Part shown: positions 1 to 8,770 of the stretch, in pieces
Position numbering within the stretch: position 1 is the first letter of the stretch
Layout of the letters: every line of letters starts with the position of its first letter
From: Bog-756 sp963741055
GTDB taxonomy: Bacteria; Actinomycetota; Acidimicrobiia; Acidimicrobiales; RAAP-2
Assembly (NCBI GenBank): GCA_963741055.1
Contig: CAVUGU010000010.1
Span: forward strand, 1 to 64,000
Direction of reading: 5' to 3'
DNA length: 64,000 nucleotides
Notes under the pieces: generated by a model
Database searches by the model: none
Seen by the model: only the letters and a program-made list of their open reading frames with translations
Told to the model about the DNA's origin: nothing
Program-made: the position numbers and the translations under genes

Positions 1-1
1 T

Positions 2-433
2 CTGCTGCTCATCCGGACCGGGTGGGTGAGCTGGTACCGCACGCTCGACGTGGCGGGGAGGGCGGAGGTCGCCACCAAGTCACTGCGTTCGTCCTGCGGG
101 CTCACCAAAGGGCGGTCGACGGCCGAAGCGCTCTGGAACCTCCACATCGCGGCCGTCGCCGCGGACAACCCCGCTCTCGAGGCGACGCCCTTCGGCTCCT
201 GGGACCCTGACCACATGGCGACCTGGAAGGACGATCCCGAGGCGGCGGCCGACACCATGCTGCACTTCAGCCTCCTCGCGCTGCTCGGCCTGCCCATCGG
301 GGAGCTGTTCGACCTCGACGCGCTTGCCGAGGACTGCGCAGCCGACGGCTGCTACACCTTCTTGCTCACCTCGGCTCCACTCAACCTCGCCGCCGGAGTG
401 GCGACGCCACCCAACGCGCTCGCCATCAAATAG
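2..433 (+). CDS. Cyclase family protein, C-terminal part (cut by window edge)
   Basis: The open frame enters from the left edge (LLLIRTGWVSWY from base 2) and ends at TAG 431-433. The phrase LLIRTGW and the ending TSAPLNLAAGVATPPNALAIK are typical of the PF04199 cyclase family (kynurenine formamidase-like metal-dependent hydrolases). The N-terminal HxGTHxD metal-binding motif lies outside the window, so catalytic competence cannot be judged. The next gene is convergent, 3 bp away. The family call is fairly sure; the substrate is unknown. Confidence 0.75.
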   Translation: MLLIRTGWVSWYRTLDVAGRAEVATKSLRSSCGLTKGRSTAEALWNLHIAAVAADNPALEATPFGSWDPDHMATWKDDPEAAADTMLHFSLLALLGLPIGELFDLDALAEDCAADGCYTFLLTSAPLNLAAGVATPPNALAIK

Positions 434-436
434 CGG

Positions 437-913
437 TCAGAGACTCACCCTGTCGCGTTCGAACTCGGCACGAGACAGCAGCTCCTCGTAGCAGGACCGC
501 AACATCCGGCAGCTGTCGTGCTCCTCCGCGATGTAGCGACCGAGCAACTCGCCGGTGCGAATGTCGATCGAATGATCCTTGAAGACGTCGTCGAAGTAAC
601 AGAGCAACTTGGCCAATTCGTGCAGTCCGAACCGCTCGAACTTCTCGATGTCCGAGACGTCCCTCGACCCGGCGATCGGGATCCGCTCCTCGAGACCCTG
701 GTCGTCCTTCTCGCGGACCTCGAACCCCAGTTCGTCGATGTGCTTGGCGAACGTCAGTCCGTGCTCGCCCTCGCGGGCGGCAACGGTGCGGAGCACCCTT
801 TCGACCCCGGGATCCGGCGTGACGGCGATCCACGCCTGGAGATACTCGTACGCCCGTGACTCGTTGAGGGCGATGGCGTTGAGCAGCGCCAGATAACTCG
901 GCTTTTCGGACAT
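437..913 (-). CDS. Ferritin-like (four-helix) conserved protein
   Basis: 158 residues. ATG at 913 is chosen because AAGGAG lies 6 bp upstream; an in-frame ATG at 928 has no such site. The protein is predicted all-helical with carboxylate/His pairs spaced as in ferritin-like proteins: NESRAYEYL near the start, EGEHGLTFAKH about residue 48, and EEHDSCRML near the C-terminus. These could be ligands of a di-iron site, but that is inference from spacing. Relatives are common near steroid and fatty-acid catabolism genes in actinobacteria, with no defined role. Convergent with the cyclase-family gene and divergent from the sulfotransferase. Confidence 0.55.
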   Translation of the reverse strand: MSEKPSYLALLNAIALNESRAYEYLQAWIAVTPDPGVERVLRTVAAREGEHGLTFAKHIDELGFEVREKDDQGLEERIPIAGSRDVSDIEKFERFGLHELAKLLCYFDDVFKDHSIDIRTGELLGRYIAEEHDSCRMLRSCYEELLSRAEFERDRVSL

Positions 914-955
914 GTCGGTCTCCTTCACCAGGAGCTTACGTCCAGGCTGTGCAGA

Positions 956-2230
956 GTGTTCGGGCCTGACCTACCGTCCTCGCTGATGCGTGCGCTCGAA
1001 CACCCCGACTGGTTCCGTCGACTCGACTATTTCGGTGACGCGCTGGGTGACCCGCACCTGGTCGTGGGCCTCGACGCCGCGGAGCTGCTCGAGGTGGCAC
1101 GCCGGTCGACCGGTTTGGACGATCTCGGGGAGGAGGAGTGGCCGGGATGGACCGAAACCTACGAGCGCCAGCTGGCGTCGATCGACTCCGAGTCGAACCT
1201 CCATCTGCTCGGGCGCGTCCTCACCCGGAGCGAGGTGCTGCGGGTGCTGCAGACCTGGCTGCGTCTCAACGCGCTGTGGCAGGACACCCCGGGGGTCGCC
1301 TCGATCGGGATCGAGCAGCCGGTCTTCGTCGTCGGCCCACCGCGGACCGGAACGACAATCCTGCTCGAGCTCTTGGCGCTCGACCGACAACTGCGGGCTC
1401 CGATCGCGTACGAGGCCCTCTACCCGCTCTCCTCGAGCGGGTCGGTGGCGCGTCGACTGCAGCTCGCCGAGTCGGAGCAGGAGCTCTGGACCGACCTGCA
1501 TCCCCCGTTCCGGGCCATGCACGAACTGGCGAGCAACCTGCCCTGCGAATGCGTGCACTTCCTGATGTACGACTTCTCGGGGCCGTACTGGGGCATGACC
1601 TACGACACCCCTTCGTTCACCGGCTGGCAACTCGAGCACCTCGAAACCCTCGGCCGCGTCTACCGGCTGCACCGGCGCATGCTGCAGACCTTCGAGCACG
1701 AAGGGCCAAGCGCTGGTCCGGAGCGCTGGTTGCTCAAATCGCCCTTCCACGTCTCGACCCTGCCCGCGCTCTTCGGGGAGTATCCCGACGCGCGGGTGAT
1801 CCACACCCACCGCGATCCGCAGAAGTTCCTCGCCTCGTTGATCAGCATCCTTTCCGCGCTGCGCTTCATGCGGAGCGACGCCGTCGACGTTCCCGCGCTC
1901 GCCGCGGTCATGGAGATCACCTACAAGATGTTCCTCGAGAGCGCCATCGAGGCCCGGCAGGATGGCTCGATCCCGGGGGATCGGGTGGTCGACTCACACT
2001 TCGTCGACCTCATGGCCGATCCGGTCGGCGCGCTGCGCGGCCTCTACCAACAGCTCGACCTCGACTGGCCGACCGGCCATGAGCAGGTGATCAAGGAGTA
2101 CCTGACCGCGAAGCCGAAGGGCAAGCACGGAGAGCACACCTACTCCTTGGCGGACGTCGGGCTCGACCCGGACTCGGTCCGAACGAGCTTCGAGCCGTAC
2201 GTCTCCCACTACGGGATCGCCGAGGAGTGA
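956..2230 (+). CDS. Sulfotransferase family protein
   Basis: 424 residues, PF13469-like (Sulfotransfer_3). The 5'-phosphosulfate-binding loop is clear: PVFVVGPPRTGTTILLELL, with GPPRTGTT at about residues 127-134. The 3'-phosphate-binding strand/helix follows at RWLLKSPFH, then ARVIHTHRDP. These are the usual PAPS-binding elements. The family transfers sulfate from PAPS to alcohols or lipids; the acceptor cannot be told. The start is uncertain: GTG 956 gives the longest form, and ATG 986 (MRALEHPDWF) is equally possible. Divergent from the ferritin-like gene and convergent with the DUF1214 gene (4 bp apart). Confidence 0.85.
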   Translation: MFGPDLPSSLMRALEHPDWFRRLDYFGDALGDPHLVVGLDAAELLEVARRSTGLDDLGEEEWPGWTETYERQLASIDSESNLHLLGRVLTRSEVLRVLQTWLRLNALWQDTPGVASIGIEQPVFVVGPPRTGTTILLELLALDRQLRAPIAYEALYPLSSSGSVARRLQLAESEQELWTDLHPPFRAMHELASNLPCECVHFLMYDFSGPYWGMTYDTPSFTGWQLEHLETLGRVYRLHRRMLQTFEHEGPSAGPERWLLKSPFHVSTLPALFGEYPDARVIHTHRDPQKFLASLISILSALRFMRSDAVDVPALAAVMEITYKMFLESAIEARQDGSIPGDRVVDSHFVDLMADPVGALRGLYQQLDLDWPTGHEQVIKEYLTAKPKGKHGEHTYSLADVGLDPDSVRTSFEPYVSHYGIAEE

Positions 2231-2234
2231 GCGG

Positions 2235-3347
2235 TCAGAGATCGTCCAGCGCGATCACTTGGCCGGAAGGTGTCTCGATCGGTCCGGTTGGAAGGAAGTA
2301 GCGCCAGAAGACCATGCCGAAGGGGCGGCCCTCGGTGTCCAACCAGTTGGGCACACCCGGATCGCGGTGGGCAATGACCATACGGAACCACCCGTCCGGA
2401 TCGGTGTGGGTCTGCACCCGGTTGAGCGAGACCCGGCGGTGGGCGAAATCGTAGGTCTGCAGGTGGCGGTTCCACAGCGAGACGTTTGCACAGCGACACT
2501 CCGGCCAACTTCCGGTCATGATCAGCGCCTCGTCCGGCCCGAGGAAGTAGGGCGCCATGCTGTAGGCGGCGTCGGTCGCCGCGAGGGCGTGATCGCCGGG
2601 CGGCACCGGGGGCGGGAACACGCCGATCTCCCTCGAGACGAACGGTGGCTGGTCGCCCTCCCCGGGTTTGGTCTGCTCGAGCGAGCGCGACCGGACGTAG
2701 CGCTCGACCCGGCGCCATCCGGCGGCGACCGACGAGTCCGACGGCGCGGGCAGCGGGTCGACAGGCTCGAGGACTTCGATCGCCAGAGCCAGATCGGGTA
2801 TCGGGGGGACGGCAGGCGATTGCTCCTCTTCGAAGTAGTGACGGCTGGTGATCCGGGTGGCGTCGTCGTCGAGGCCGATCCAATTCCGAGGGCGGGGAGG
2901 TCCACCGAGGAAGATCTCGAAGCGACCGTCGGGATCGAGGTCGAATTGGGTGTCGTTGATCACACCGGCGGTCCGCTTCGGAAAGGCGCCGTCCGCGCCG
3001 CCTGCCTCGACGGTGAAGGACACATAGACCGCTCCGGCGGTACGGCCGGTGACGCGGTAGGCGAACTGTGGATCGACGGCGGTGTCGAAATAGAGCGCGT
3101 CCGCGTTGTCACCGAGGCTCTTGCGGGTCGACGTCACGATCTGCCGGAAGACCGGTTGGCGGGGATCGTCCTCGAAGTGGCCGACCAGGCCGCCCTCGAG
3201 CAGGTGGGCAAGGACCCGGAGTCCTCCCGCGACGTCGTCGGGCGTCTCGAGGCCCCACTCGGATCCGCAGAACCGATCGGCAACCTCCTGCAAGGTGCCG
3301 ATCAGCTGATCGAACGCCTGACGGGCCTCGGTCTGGCTATCGCTCAT
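2235..3347 (-). CDS. DUF1214 domain-containing protein
   Basis: 370 residues from ATG 3347. The C-terminal half (from about residue 250) matches the DUF1214 pattern: LGPDEALIMTGSWPECRCA, a Trp-Asn-Arg stretch, then DGWFRMVIAHRDPGVPNWLDT and the closing MVFWRYFLP. Such proteins are abundant in actinobacteria degrading lipids and sterols; the biochemical function is unknown. No signal peptide is visible. It is followed downstream on the other strand by the sulfotransferase end, and upstream by the frameshifted LLM gene on the same strand (9 bp gap), so it could be cotranscribed with the LLM gene. Confidence 0.75.
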   Translation of the reverse strand: MSDSQTEARQAFDQLIGTLQEVADRFCGSEWGLETPDDVAGGLRVLAHLLEGGLVGHFEDDPRQPVFRQIVTSTRKSLGDNADALYFDTAVDPQFAYRVTGRTAGAVYVSFTVEAGGADGAFPKRTAGVINDTQFDLDPDGRFEIFLGGPPRPRNWIGLDDDATRITSRHYFEEEQSPAVPPIPDLALAIEVLEPVDPLPAPSDSSVAAGWRRVERYVRSRSLEQTKPGEGDQPPFVSREIGVFPPPVPPGDHALAATDAAYSMAPYFLGPDEALIMTGSWPECRCANVSLWNRHLQTYDFAHRRVSLNRVQTHTDPDGWFRMVIAHRDPGVPNWLDTEGRPFGMVFWRYFLPTGPIETPSGQVIALDDL

Positions 3348-3356
3348 CTCCTCAAC

Positions 3357-4206
3357 CTAAGCGAGTAGTGCCGAGGCGAGGCTGCGGTAGTCGTCGAGCG
3401 GCAAGCCGGTCTCGGTGGTCACCAGCTGCACCGCGACGTGGTCCGCACCTGCTTGGTGGTGCTCGCGAATGCGGGCGACCACTGTCGTCGACGTCGCCGT
3501 GCGCGACCACCGAATCGACGAGGCGGTCGCTGCCGCCTGCGCGGAGATCGTCGTCGGAGAATCCGAGCGAACGGAGATTGTTGGCATAGTTCGGAAGCTC
3601 GAGGTACCCCGCGGTGAAGGCTCTCGCCTGTTCGCGGGCCTTCTTCGGATCCGGTTCGACGATCGCGGTCACCTCGGGTGCGAGGAGCGGACCGGCTCCC
3701 ATAATCTGGCGAGCTCGCTCGGTGTGTTCGACCGGCACGAGGTACGGATGGGCTCCGAGTGCCCGGGCCGCCGCCAGCTCGAGCATCCGCGGACCGAGGG
3801 CGGCCAGCACTCTCCGGTTGCGGTGGACAGGCGCATCCAAGTCGTCGAGCGCGTCGAGAAACTCGACCATCCGGCGGTAGGGATGCACGTACCGCTCGAC
3901 GATCGGTGCATGGCTCGCGCCGAGGCCGAGGAGAAAGCGCCCCGGGTAGCTCGCTTCGAGCTCGGCGGTGGCCGACCCGAGCTGCTCCGGCGTGGCCGTC
4001 CAGATGGTGACGATCCCGCTCGCCACGACCACGCGACGCGTCGAGGAGAGCAGGCGCTCGAAGCCCGGCGACAGTCCCGGATCGAAACCACCCGAAGACC
4101 ACATCGCCCCATAGCCAAGCTCTTCGAGCTCACCCGCGGCTCCGCTCGAGCCGCCGGCCGGCTTCCACGAAAAGCTCCACCACACCCCGACTTTGCCCAG
4201 GTCCAT
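3357..4206 (-). CDS. LLM-class flavin/F420-dependent oxidoreductase, frameshifted
   Basis: Luciferase-like TIM-barrel protein: MDLGKVGVWWSFSW start, PGRFLLGLGASHAP in the middle, ALGPRMLELAA, then the C-terminal HHQAGADHVAVQLVTTE and DDYRSLASALLA. The last part lies in another frame. One extra base (T at 3483 on the plus strand) joins VVAHGDVDD to VVARIREHH, and the span is 850 nt (3n+1). Without the extra base the product is about 282 residues, normal for the family. These enzymes oxidise alcohols or aldehydes or reduce double bonds using F420 or FMN. ATG 4206 is preferred over GTG 4209. A cytochrome P450 gene lies directly upstream. Confidence 0.75.
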
Positions 4207-4234
4207 CACATCACGCTCGCGAGTGGCTCGATCG

Positions 4235-5482
4235 TCACCCCAGGCGGACCGGCAGCTCGCGCATGAAGAGCATGATGGGATTGAAGATCCCGAGCGAAGT
4301 GTACGAAGGGCTGCCGGTCAGCTCGATCCGTTCCGTCCGTTCGAACAGCACTTCGAGAAGCGTCGTGAGCTCCCGGCGCGCCAGGTTGGCGCCAAGGCAG
4401 AAATGCGCACCTCCGCCGCCGAATGCGACGTGGGGGTTCGGAGTGCGGGTGATGTCGAAACGGAAGGGTTCGTCGAACGCGTCGTCGTCGCGGTTGGCAG
4501 ATGGGTACCACATGGTGACTCGGTCACCTTTGGCGATCCCGACTCCCCGGATCTGGGTGTCCTGGGTGGCCCGTCTCGCAAAGCACGAGACCGGCGAGGA
4601 CCAACGGAGGATCTCTTCCACCGCAATCGGGATTCCTTCGGGTGACCCGCGCAACGCTTCGAGTTGCTCAGGGTGGTCGAGGAGGGCCACGAGACCTTGC
4701 GAGAGAGCGTTCCGGGTGGTCTCGCTGCCGGCGATGACCAGGAGCAGGAAGAACATGTCGAGCTCGATCTGGCTGAGAGCGGTGCGCTCACCGTCATCGG
4801 TCTCCACCTCGACAGTGGACAGGATGGTCCAGACGTCGTCCTGGGGATCGGCACGCTTCTCGAGACCAAGCCGCTGCGCGTAGGCGAAGACCTCTGCCTG
4901 GAACCCGATTCGCTCCTCGGTCGTCATGCCGCGGTCGGGCGCGTCTCCCTGGAGAATGTCGTTGGTCACCGTGAACAACCATTCCCGGTCTTCGAACGGG
5001 ATGCCGACGATGTCGGCGATGACGTTCATCGGCAGCTTGTAGGCGATCTGCGCGACGAAATCGAGCTCACCGAGCTCGAGCGCCCGGTCGACGATCGATT
5101 CGGCCCAGTGGCGGATCTGGGCGTCGAGCAGCTTGACCATGCGAGGCGTGAAGCCGGCACTGATCAGCCGGCGTTGCCGTGTGTGGTCCCGGCCGTCCAT
5201 GCTCACGAGCATCTTTCCGGCGACGACCGGCTGGTGGCTCAGCTGGGGTCCGTCGAACGAGTTGAACAACTCGGAATTGCGGCTGACTGCCTGCACGTCC
5301 TCGTGCTTGGAGAGCACCCAGAACCCGTCGTCGTGGTCGCCCGGAAACCCGTCGGCAAACGCCTGCCAGGTGACGGGAGCCTCACGGCGCAACGCGGTGA
5401 AGAGGTCGTGGGGGAAACCGTCCCCATAGAGCGCAGCATTGGTGAGGTCCAGCTCGAACCGACTTGAATCGACCTTGCTCAC
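4235..5482 (-). CDS. Cytochrome P450
   Basis: 415 residues from GTG 5482. All core motifs are present: I-helix AGSETT at 251-256, K-helix EILR (E290/R293), and the heme loop FGGGGAHFCLG with the thiolate Cys at 362. Length and the GGGGAHFCLGANLAR loop resemble actinobacterial CYP124/125/142-like enzymes that hydroxylate sterol side chains or branched lipids. That would fit the steroid-degradation genes 35 kb away, but the substrate is inference. The LLM gene follows 28 bp downstream on the same strand. No ferredoxin is adjacent. Confidence 0.9.
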   Translation of the reverse strand: MSKVDSSRFELDLTNAALYGDGFPHDLFTALRREAPVTWQAFADGFPGDHDDGFWVLSKHEDVQAVSRNSELFNSFDGPQLSHQPVVAGKMLVSMDGRDHTRQRRLISAGFTPRMVKLLDAQIRHWAESIVDRALELGELDFVAQIAYKLPMNVIADIVGIPFEDREWLFTVTNDILQGDAPDRGMTTEERIGFQAEVFAYAQRLGLEKRADPQDDVWTILSTVEVETDDGERTALSQIELDMFFLLLVIAGSETTRNALSQGLVALLDHPEQLEALRGSPEGIPIAVEEILRWSSPVSCFARRATQDTQIRGVGIAKGDRVTMWYPSANRDDDAFDEPFRFDITRTPNPHVAFGGGGAHFCLGANLARRELTTLLEVLFERTERIELTGSPSYTSLGIFNPIMLFMRELPVRLG

Positions 5483-5567
5483 CCGCGCATCTCCCGAGCT
5501 CGAGAGCGTCCACGACGACGCGCTCTCCCCGATCCTCGCACACGGCGGGCCGCGGGCGGAAGCCCGG

Positions 5568-6005
5568 TCAGAGCGAGTTCCGGGCCGGATCGAACTCGAG
5601 GACCTCGGTCAGACGGATGTTGTTGCCCGACGGATCGCGAAACGAAGTGTCGATTCCGTAGGGCTGCGGGGTCGGAGGGTCGTTGAACACCACACCTCGA
5701 CCGGACAGCTCCTCGTAGCTCTTCCGGCAGTCGTCGGTCTCGAGGAAGAGGGTGCCGCCGGCGCCCTTTGCGACCAGCTCGGAGAGGGCAGCGCTGGCTT
5801 GCGCATCGAGCATCGGAGACCCTGGCACCGGCATGAGGACGAGGCCGACCTCACCCTGACCGGGCGGCCCCACCACCAGCCAGCGGAAGCTCCATGCCTC
5901 CATGGTGACGTCGGAGCGAACCTCCCATCCGAGGGTCCTGGTGTAGTACTCGAGCGCTTCGTCCTGATCGTGCACCCAGAATTGCGCGTTGGCGATCTTC
6001 ATCAT
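5568..6005 (-). CDS. VOC family (glyoxalase/bleomycin-resistance fold) protein
   Basis: 145 residues from ATG 6005. Two beta-alpha-beta-beta-beta modules: NAQFWVHDQDEALEYYTRTLGW at the N-terminus and a second half ending DTSFRDPSGNNIRLTEVLEF, the usual RDPxGNxxxL ending that carries the metal-ligand Glu. The family includes isomerases, dioxygenases and resistance proteins; the reaction is unknown. It lies 33 bp downstream of an AraC-family regulator on the same strand, a common pairing in which the regulator controls, or is cotranscribed with, the VOC gene. Confidence 0.8.
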   Translation of the reverse strand: MMKIANAQFWVHDQDEALEYYTRTLGWEVRSDVTMEAWSFRWLVVGPPGQGEVGLVLMPVPGSPMLDAQASAALSELVAKGAGGTLFLETDDCRKSYEELSGRGVVFNDPPTPQPYGIDTSFRDPSGNNIRLTEVLEFDPARNSL

Positions 6006-6038
6006 CGGTCCTCCTCGACTCGGTCGATGGAACAGAGC

Positions 6039-6473
6039 CTAAGGAGCGACGTCGCGATCGTCTTCTCGAAACGTGCGGTTCTTCGGGCGGCCGTAGGTCT
6101 TCGCCACGCACACCGGGATCCGGACGAGGCGTGCGGCCGAAGGCCACGCGTTCCGGTAGGAGGTGGGCGTCTCGCCGAACATACGCCGGAAGCTGGTGGT
6201 GAACGATCCGAGGCTTCCGAGCCCGACGGAGAAGCAGATCCTCGACACCGACCAGTCGGTGGTCCGAAGGAGTGCGGCGGCGCGCTCGAGACGACGGGTC
6301 AACAGGTACTGATGGGGCGACTCGCCGAACGTCTGGGTGAACGCCCTGGTGAAATGCGCCCGCGACAGGCCCGCTTCGTGTGCCATGTCGTCGACCGACA
6401 CCGGTTCGAAGTAGCGGAAGTCCGCAAGGTCCTTGGCAGCCAGGAGGTGGCGGACACCGGGCGCAGCCGTCAT
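6039..6473 (-). CDS. AraC-family transcriptional regulator (DNA-binding domain only)
   Basis: 144 residues. It contains the two helix-turn-helix motifs of the AraC domain: VDDMAHEAGLSRAHFTRAF and VSRICFSVGLGSLGSFTTSF followed by GETPTSYR. There is no N-terminal sensor domain, so it is a single-domain type. The last 30 residues are basic. It is directly upstream of a VOC gene and divergent from a methyltransferase gene; the shared intergenic region (6474-6583) carries a strong inverted repeat of MerR type, so AraC may not be the only regulator acting there. Confidence 0.85.
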   Translation of the reverse strand: MTAAPGVRHLLAAKDLADFRYFEPVSVDDMAHEAGLSRAHFTRAFTQTFGESPHQYLLTRRLERAAALLRTTDWSVSRICFSVGLGSLGSFTTSFRRMFGETPTSYRNAWPSAARLVRIPVCVAKTYGRPKNRTFREDDRDVAP

Positions 6474-6535
6474 GTGTGGAGACTATTCCGGCGACTCTCC
6501 TTGGCCGAACGGGGCACACCGGAATCGGCCTCTTG

Positions 6536-6555
6536 ACTTCAACCGCACTTGAAGT
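6536..6555 (+). promoter_or_regulatory. MerR/SoxR-type operator within a promoter
   Basis: A perfect 7-bp inverted repeat, ACTTCAA-N6-TTGAAGT, overlaps a -35-like TTGACT at 6533-6538. In MerR-family promoters the dyad sits inside a 19-20 bp spacer exactly like this. The -10 is weak (around 6558-6563). It probably drives the methyltransferase gene starting at 6584. No MerR-family gene is in the window. Confidence 0.5.
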
Positions 6556-6583
6556 TGTTCACTGCTCCCGTGCGGAGTCGTTC

Positions 6584-7225
6584 GTGACCCTGATGCAGCA
6601 GGTCGGCAGGCGAATGGTCGGCCAGTTCATGCATCCACATGGGCTCGGTGGTCACCTCTCCGGTTGGGTCATGGCCCACCGGAGCTCGAACCGGCGACGC
6701 AACACCTGGGTGGTGTCGTTGCTGGACGTGCAGCCGACCGACCGGGTGCTGGAGATCGGTTTCGGCCCGGGGATCGCCATCGGAGAGCTCGCCCGACGCA
6801 CCACAAAGGGTGTGGTGATCGGGGTCGATCAGTCAGAGGTCATGGTGCGCCTCGCACGAAGACGCAATGCAGCTGCGGTCCACGGCGGGAGGGTGGACCT
6901 TCGGCTCGGTTCGGCCGAGGCCCTACCCGACCTCGGCGGAGCGCTGGACAAGATCCTCTCGGTCAACTCCATGGGGTTCTGGCCCGATCCGGTAGCCCGA
7001 TTGAGCGAGCTCCGGTGCCGGTTGCGCGCCGGAGGAGTCATCGCGATCGCGTCGCAACCTCGCTGTCCGGGCGCGACCGGAGAGACGTCCGCACGGGCAG
7101 CCCGCGAGATCGATTCGGCGCTCCGCGTCGCCGGCTTCTCGCGGACGCATGTCGAGAGACTCGAGCTCGATCCTCCGGTGGTCTGCGTCACCGCTGTGAA
7201 CACCGCGCCGGCAGAGGCTTCATGA
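6584..7225 (+). CDS. Class I SAM-dependent methyltransferase
   Basis: About 213 residues from GTG 6584 (CGGAG 8 bp upstream); ATG 6593 is an alternative. Motif I is VLEIGFGPGIAIGELARR, followed by the acidic motif II VVIGVDQSEVM and motif post-III DKILSVNSMGFWPDP, giving a Rossmann methyltransferase of the Methyltransf_11/25 type. The N-terminal HPHGLGGHLSGWVMAHRN-like segment is typical of actinobacterial members. The substrate is unknown. Its promoter contains a MerR-like dyad, suggesting induction by a redox or chemical signal. The end overlaps the next minus-strand gene by 6 bp. Confidence 0.8.
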   Translation: MTLMQQVGRRMVGQFMHPHGLGGHLSGWVMAHRSSNRRRNTWVVSLLDVQPTDRVLEIGFGPGIAIGELARRTTKGVVIGVDQSEVMVRLARRRNAAAVHGGRVDLRLGSAEALPDLGGALDKILSVNSMGFWPDPVARLSELRCRLRAGGVIAIASQPRCPGATGETSARAAREIDSALRVAGFSRTHVERLELDPPVVCVTAVNTAPAEAS

Positions 7226-7624
7226 GTCGCGGGACGGGGCCGAAGCGACGGTCCGTGCACGAAGCCCGCGCAACACCTGGGTATCTCCGAGCACGGCCAG
7301 CACCGCGAGACCGGCGGCTGCCCCCGCGTCACGCCGGCCGATCGAGCGCCCGGCCAGGACGCTCGCGGACACATCCAACGAATCGCTGACGAGTGCCATC
7401 GACGTCCAGCGTCGGAGTTCCTCGCCGCGATCCGATCGCGCGGCGGCCACCACTCCCATTCCGAGCGCCAGGTCGCGGATGCCGATCGTGCGCAGGAGGA
7501 GCGACGCCGTGGCCGTGGCTCGTTCTCGATCGGAGACCCGGAGGATGGCGCCCGGTGCGAGGATCATGGCCACACCGACACCGGCACGGAGCCAGCCCAT
7601 TCGTTCGCCGACGGTCATCGCCAT
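7220..7624 (-). CDS. Small hydrophobic membrane protein
   Basis: 134 residues from ATG 7624; ATG 7618 is also possible. Longer in-frame extensions upstream are Arg/Ser-rich and look non-coding. Hydrophobic stretches GWLRAGVGVAMILAPGAIL, RDLALGMGVVAAA and AGAAAGLAVLAVLGD suggest 3-4 transmembrane helices. The layout resembles DUF4267-like small membrane proteins, but I cannot name the family firmly. Convergent, with a 6-bp overlap, with the methyltransferase. Confidence 0.5.
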   Translation of the reverse strand: MAMTVGERMGWLRAGVGVAMILAPGAILRVSDRERATATASLLLRTIGIRDLALGMGVVAAARSDRGEELRRWTSMALVSDSLDVSASVLAGRSIGRRDAGAAAGLAVLAVLGDTQVLRGLRARTVASAPSRDS

Positions 7625-8065
7625 GGCCGAGCGTAGGCCGTCGGGACACGCAGAGACCGCCGGAGCAACCTCGCGGTGGTCCTCGCCCGGTCGAGAACCG
7701 GACCTACGGCTGCGCGAAGAGTGGGGTGTGGTGGCGCGGGTGACTCCGGCTCCGCCACGCCAGGCGGAGTGCATCCACCGGGTCCCGAGCCCGACCGAGC
7801 TCCCTCCCGCAGACTTTGCAGGAGACATGAAACTCGGTGGCACTCATCGTCCGCGGGTCACGAAGGGGCGGGTCGAAGGCCACCCACGCCCACCGACTGG
7901 CGCGCCTGGCTCCGGCGAGAGCATCAAACGGGCCGGCGAACACGTCGCCACTTGACCACCTCATGGATCCAGCCAACCAGCCCTACCTTGTCGCACGCTG
8001 TGAATGGCCGGAGACGGCACTGAGGGCGCGCCCCCGCTCCCCCGAGACAGCTGTCACCTGGGAAT
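7625..8065. other. Sparse region with one possible short gene
   Basis: Only one candidate is visible here: a minus-strand frame 7704-7847 (ATG 7847, 47 residues), or to 7976 (90 residues). It contains CKVCGRE, a single CxxC knuckle, and a His/Arg-rich end. It has no clear ribosome-binding site. The remainder, about 7977-8065, shows no gene or clear signal. Confidence 0.3.
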
Positions 8066-8731
8066 TCAGTGCGGAATCGGGCGAGGACGACCGGTCTCAC
8101 CGACCAGGTCGAACGTGTTGCAGTACCAGAGGCGGCCTCCGGGGGCCCTCCAGTCGGCCCAGGACCCGAACGATTCGCTTTCGGTTCCGCCGAGCCGGGG
8201 TGCGACGTGCTCCACCATGGTCTGGTAGGTCGCCTCTGCATCCTCCGAATCGAACTCGTAGAAGTGCATGTACAGCGGGTCCGCGGCGGTCTCGTTCTCG
8301 AAGACGGAGATCTGGGTGAAGCCGGGGATCCCGGCCGCGGCGATGTGGCGGATGTGGACGAAGTCTCCCCAGTCCCGCAAGCTGGTCGCCAGATCGGGGG
8401 TGCGAGGGCTGATCCACACCAACAGCAGTCCGGTGGTGGCGCGACCGGTCAGGATCCCCTGGCTCGGACGAGGGTGCCGACGGAAGCAGAAGGCTGTCGA
8501 ACCCGGTCGCGCAACGGGAACGGCACCGTCCGCCTCTGACTCGGCCACCACGAGCAGCGTCCCGTCCGAGATTCGCATGGGCAGCTCGGTGCGCCCCGGA
8601 AGGCAGTTCCTCCACCACGTGGCCCGGACCACTCCGGTCTCTCGCAACAGTCCGGCGGCACGATCCGCGCCGTCTGTGTCAGACCCGTCGAACAGCTCGA
8701 GATACAGCCTCGGGGTGTCGCGATCTTCCAC
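8066..8731 (-). CDS. Conserved hypothetical protein (ferredoxin-like fold suspected)
   Basis: 221 residues from ATG 8731. It seems to have two halves of similar layout: an N-terminal RLYLELFDGSD...LLRETGVVRATWW and a C-terminal ISVFENETAADPLYMHFYEF followed by DAEATYQTMVEHVAPRL. This is the beta-alpha-beta pattern of dimeric alpha-beta barrel (EthD/Dabb-like) proteins. It is a possible small-molecule-binding or degradation enzyme; no catalytic residue can be assigned. The frame has good GC3 bias and no shadow competitor. It lies 39 bp downstream of a VOC gene on the same strand, so the two may be an operon. Confidence 0.5.
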   Translation of the reverse strand: MEDRDTPRLYLELFDGSDTDGADRAAGLLRETGVVRATWWRNCLPGRTELPMRISDGTLLVVAESEADGAVPVARPGSTAFCFRRHPRPSQGILTGRATTGLLLVWISPRTPDLATSLRDWGDFVHIRHIAAAGIPGFTQISVFENETAADPLYMHFYEFDSEDAEATYQTMVEHVAPRLGGTESESFGSWADWRAPGGRLWYCNTFDLVGETGRPRPIPH

Positions 8732-8770
8732 CGGCCAGCACGCTACCGCCGCACGCCACGGTCGGCGACG

